Shown here piece by piece: positions 63,601 through 64,000 of a DNA stretch of 64,000 nt. The stretch is from Bacteroidales bacterium (GTDB lineage: Bacteria > Bacteroidota > Bacteroidia > Bacteroidales > UBA932): positions 1 to 64,000 of the forward strand of contig JAFTMS010000008.1 in NCBI GenBank assembly GCA_017452265.1, given 5' to 3'. Position 1 is the first letter of the stretch, and each line of letters opens with the position of its first letter. The notes under the pieces were generated by a model. That model worked only from the letters and a program-made list of their open reading frames with translations, was not told the origin of the DNA and ran no database searches. The translations under genes were made by a program, and so were the position numbers.

Positions 63601-64000
63601 TTATAGTATTTCTACAGGTTCTGCGATAAGGTCGTATTCATCAGCTCCCACCACTTTCACGTTCATGAATTCCCCGATAAGTGAATATGGATCCACATCT
63701 CCCATGACCGAAGCGTCGTACTTTACAAGAATCTCGCCATCCACTTCAGGGCTCTCGAATTCGCTTCTGCACACGAAGACGCCATCGTTGAAATCGTCAA
63801 CGATCACCTTCAGTTCAGAGCCTATGCGTGACTGGTTGTATGCCAGCGATATGCCGCTCTGCAGCGTCATAAGCTCATCATAACGTTCCTGCTTCACCTT
63901 GGCGGAAATGCTGTCACGGAAATTCTCCGCTCCAAACGTGCCTTCCTCCTCGGAATAACGGAATGCTCCGAGCCTCTCGAAGCGGGCTTCCTCCACAAAT
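63601..64000 (-). CDS. rimO: Ribosomal protein S12 methylthiotransferase RimO, C-terminal part (runs off window)
   Basis: The last 133 codons are present. The frame enters from beyond 64000 with FVEEARFERLGAFRYSEEEG, the RimO-specific segment, then a helix and a TRAM domain (IGSELKVIVDDFNDGVFVCRSEFESPEVDGEI). The radical-SAM core with its CxxxCxxC cluster lies outside the window. RimO beta-methylthiolates Asp88 of ribosomal protein S12. The GTG near 63996 is internal, not a start. Confidence 0.88.
   Translation of the reverse strand, partial: FVEEARFERLGAFRYSEEEGTFGAENFRDSISAKVKQERYDELMTLQSGISLAYNQSRIGSELKVIVDDFNDGVFVCRSEFESPEVDGEILVKYDASVMGDVDPYSLIGEFMNVKVVGADEYDLIAEPVEIL

Overview
The window looks like a chromosomal segment of a gut-type Bacteroidales bacterium of roughly 50% GC. 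Direct evidence is a SusC/SusD locus driven by an ECF sigma/FecR pair, many lipoprotein signal peptides, repeated TAnnTTTG (-7) promoter boxes with TTG about 19-22 bases upstream, and families typical of the phylum (PG_1098-like methyltransferase, DUF5020, DUF6340, DUF2147, glycine-lipid acyltransferases). The family or genus (a Rikenellaceae- or Cryptobacteroides-like lineage is possible) is inference only.

Layout. 1-2.9 kb is an AT-richer accessory patch: the end of an IS21-type element (five 24-bp repeats), a DUF3990 gene whose 5' end that element appears to have cut, a DUF3791-like small partner, an unrecognised three-gene operon with its own promoter, and transposase debris. 2.9-17.5 kb is mostly housekeeping: DUF2147, an acyltransferase, phosphosugar mutase, PG_1098-like methyltransferase, MntP, a split 5'-nucleotidase, a NatAB-type ABC exporter, holA, hpf, a Xer recombinase, tRNA nucleotidyltransferase, an HsdR-N-like protein and an RluA-type pseudouridine synthase. 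17.5-18.0 kb holds a small foreign-looking pair, the second member broken (DUF6169-like). 18.0-23.8 kb is one glycan operon: flippase, F420-dehydrogenase-like iron-sulfur protein, polysaccharide pyruvyl transferase and two glycosyltransferases.

23.9-30.5 kb carries a Dabb protein, an exported choloylglycine-hydrolase-family enzyme, an exported histidine phosphatase, RecQ and PEP carboxykinase. 30.7-48.1 kb is the most distinctive region, a polysaccharide utilisation locus: DPP-IV-like peptidase, ECF sigma, FecR anti-sigma, SusC, SusD, a BACON/DUF5689 lipoprotein, an EEP-family lipoprotein, a fimbrillin-like lipoprotein, and an EEP-GH3 fusion. Two near-identical promoter-like elements lie before fecR and before susC and probably mark the sites read by the local sigma. 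Two related EEP domains and two lipoproteins sharing a C-terminal half of about 400 residues suggest duplication and domain shuffling inside the locus.

48.3-64 kb returns to core functions: RecD-like helicase, TrkH with a kinase-less HAMP-type sensor, a DUF1846 / DUF5020 / NCS2 purine-uptake operon, an FNT channel, a glsA/glsB-like glycine-lipid pair, glpABC (anaerobic glycerol-3-phosphate dehydrogenase), a DUF6340 lipoprotein and the 3' end of rimO running off the right edge. No rRNA, tRNA or CRISPR array was seen. The best candidates for something undescribed are the EEP-GH3 PUL with its paired ECF promoters and the unknown three-gene operon at 976-2286.
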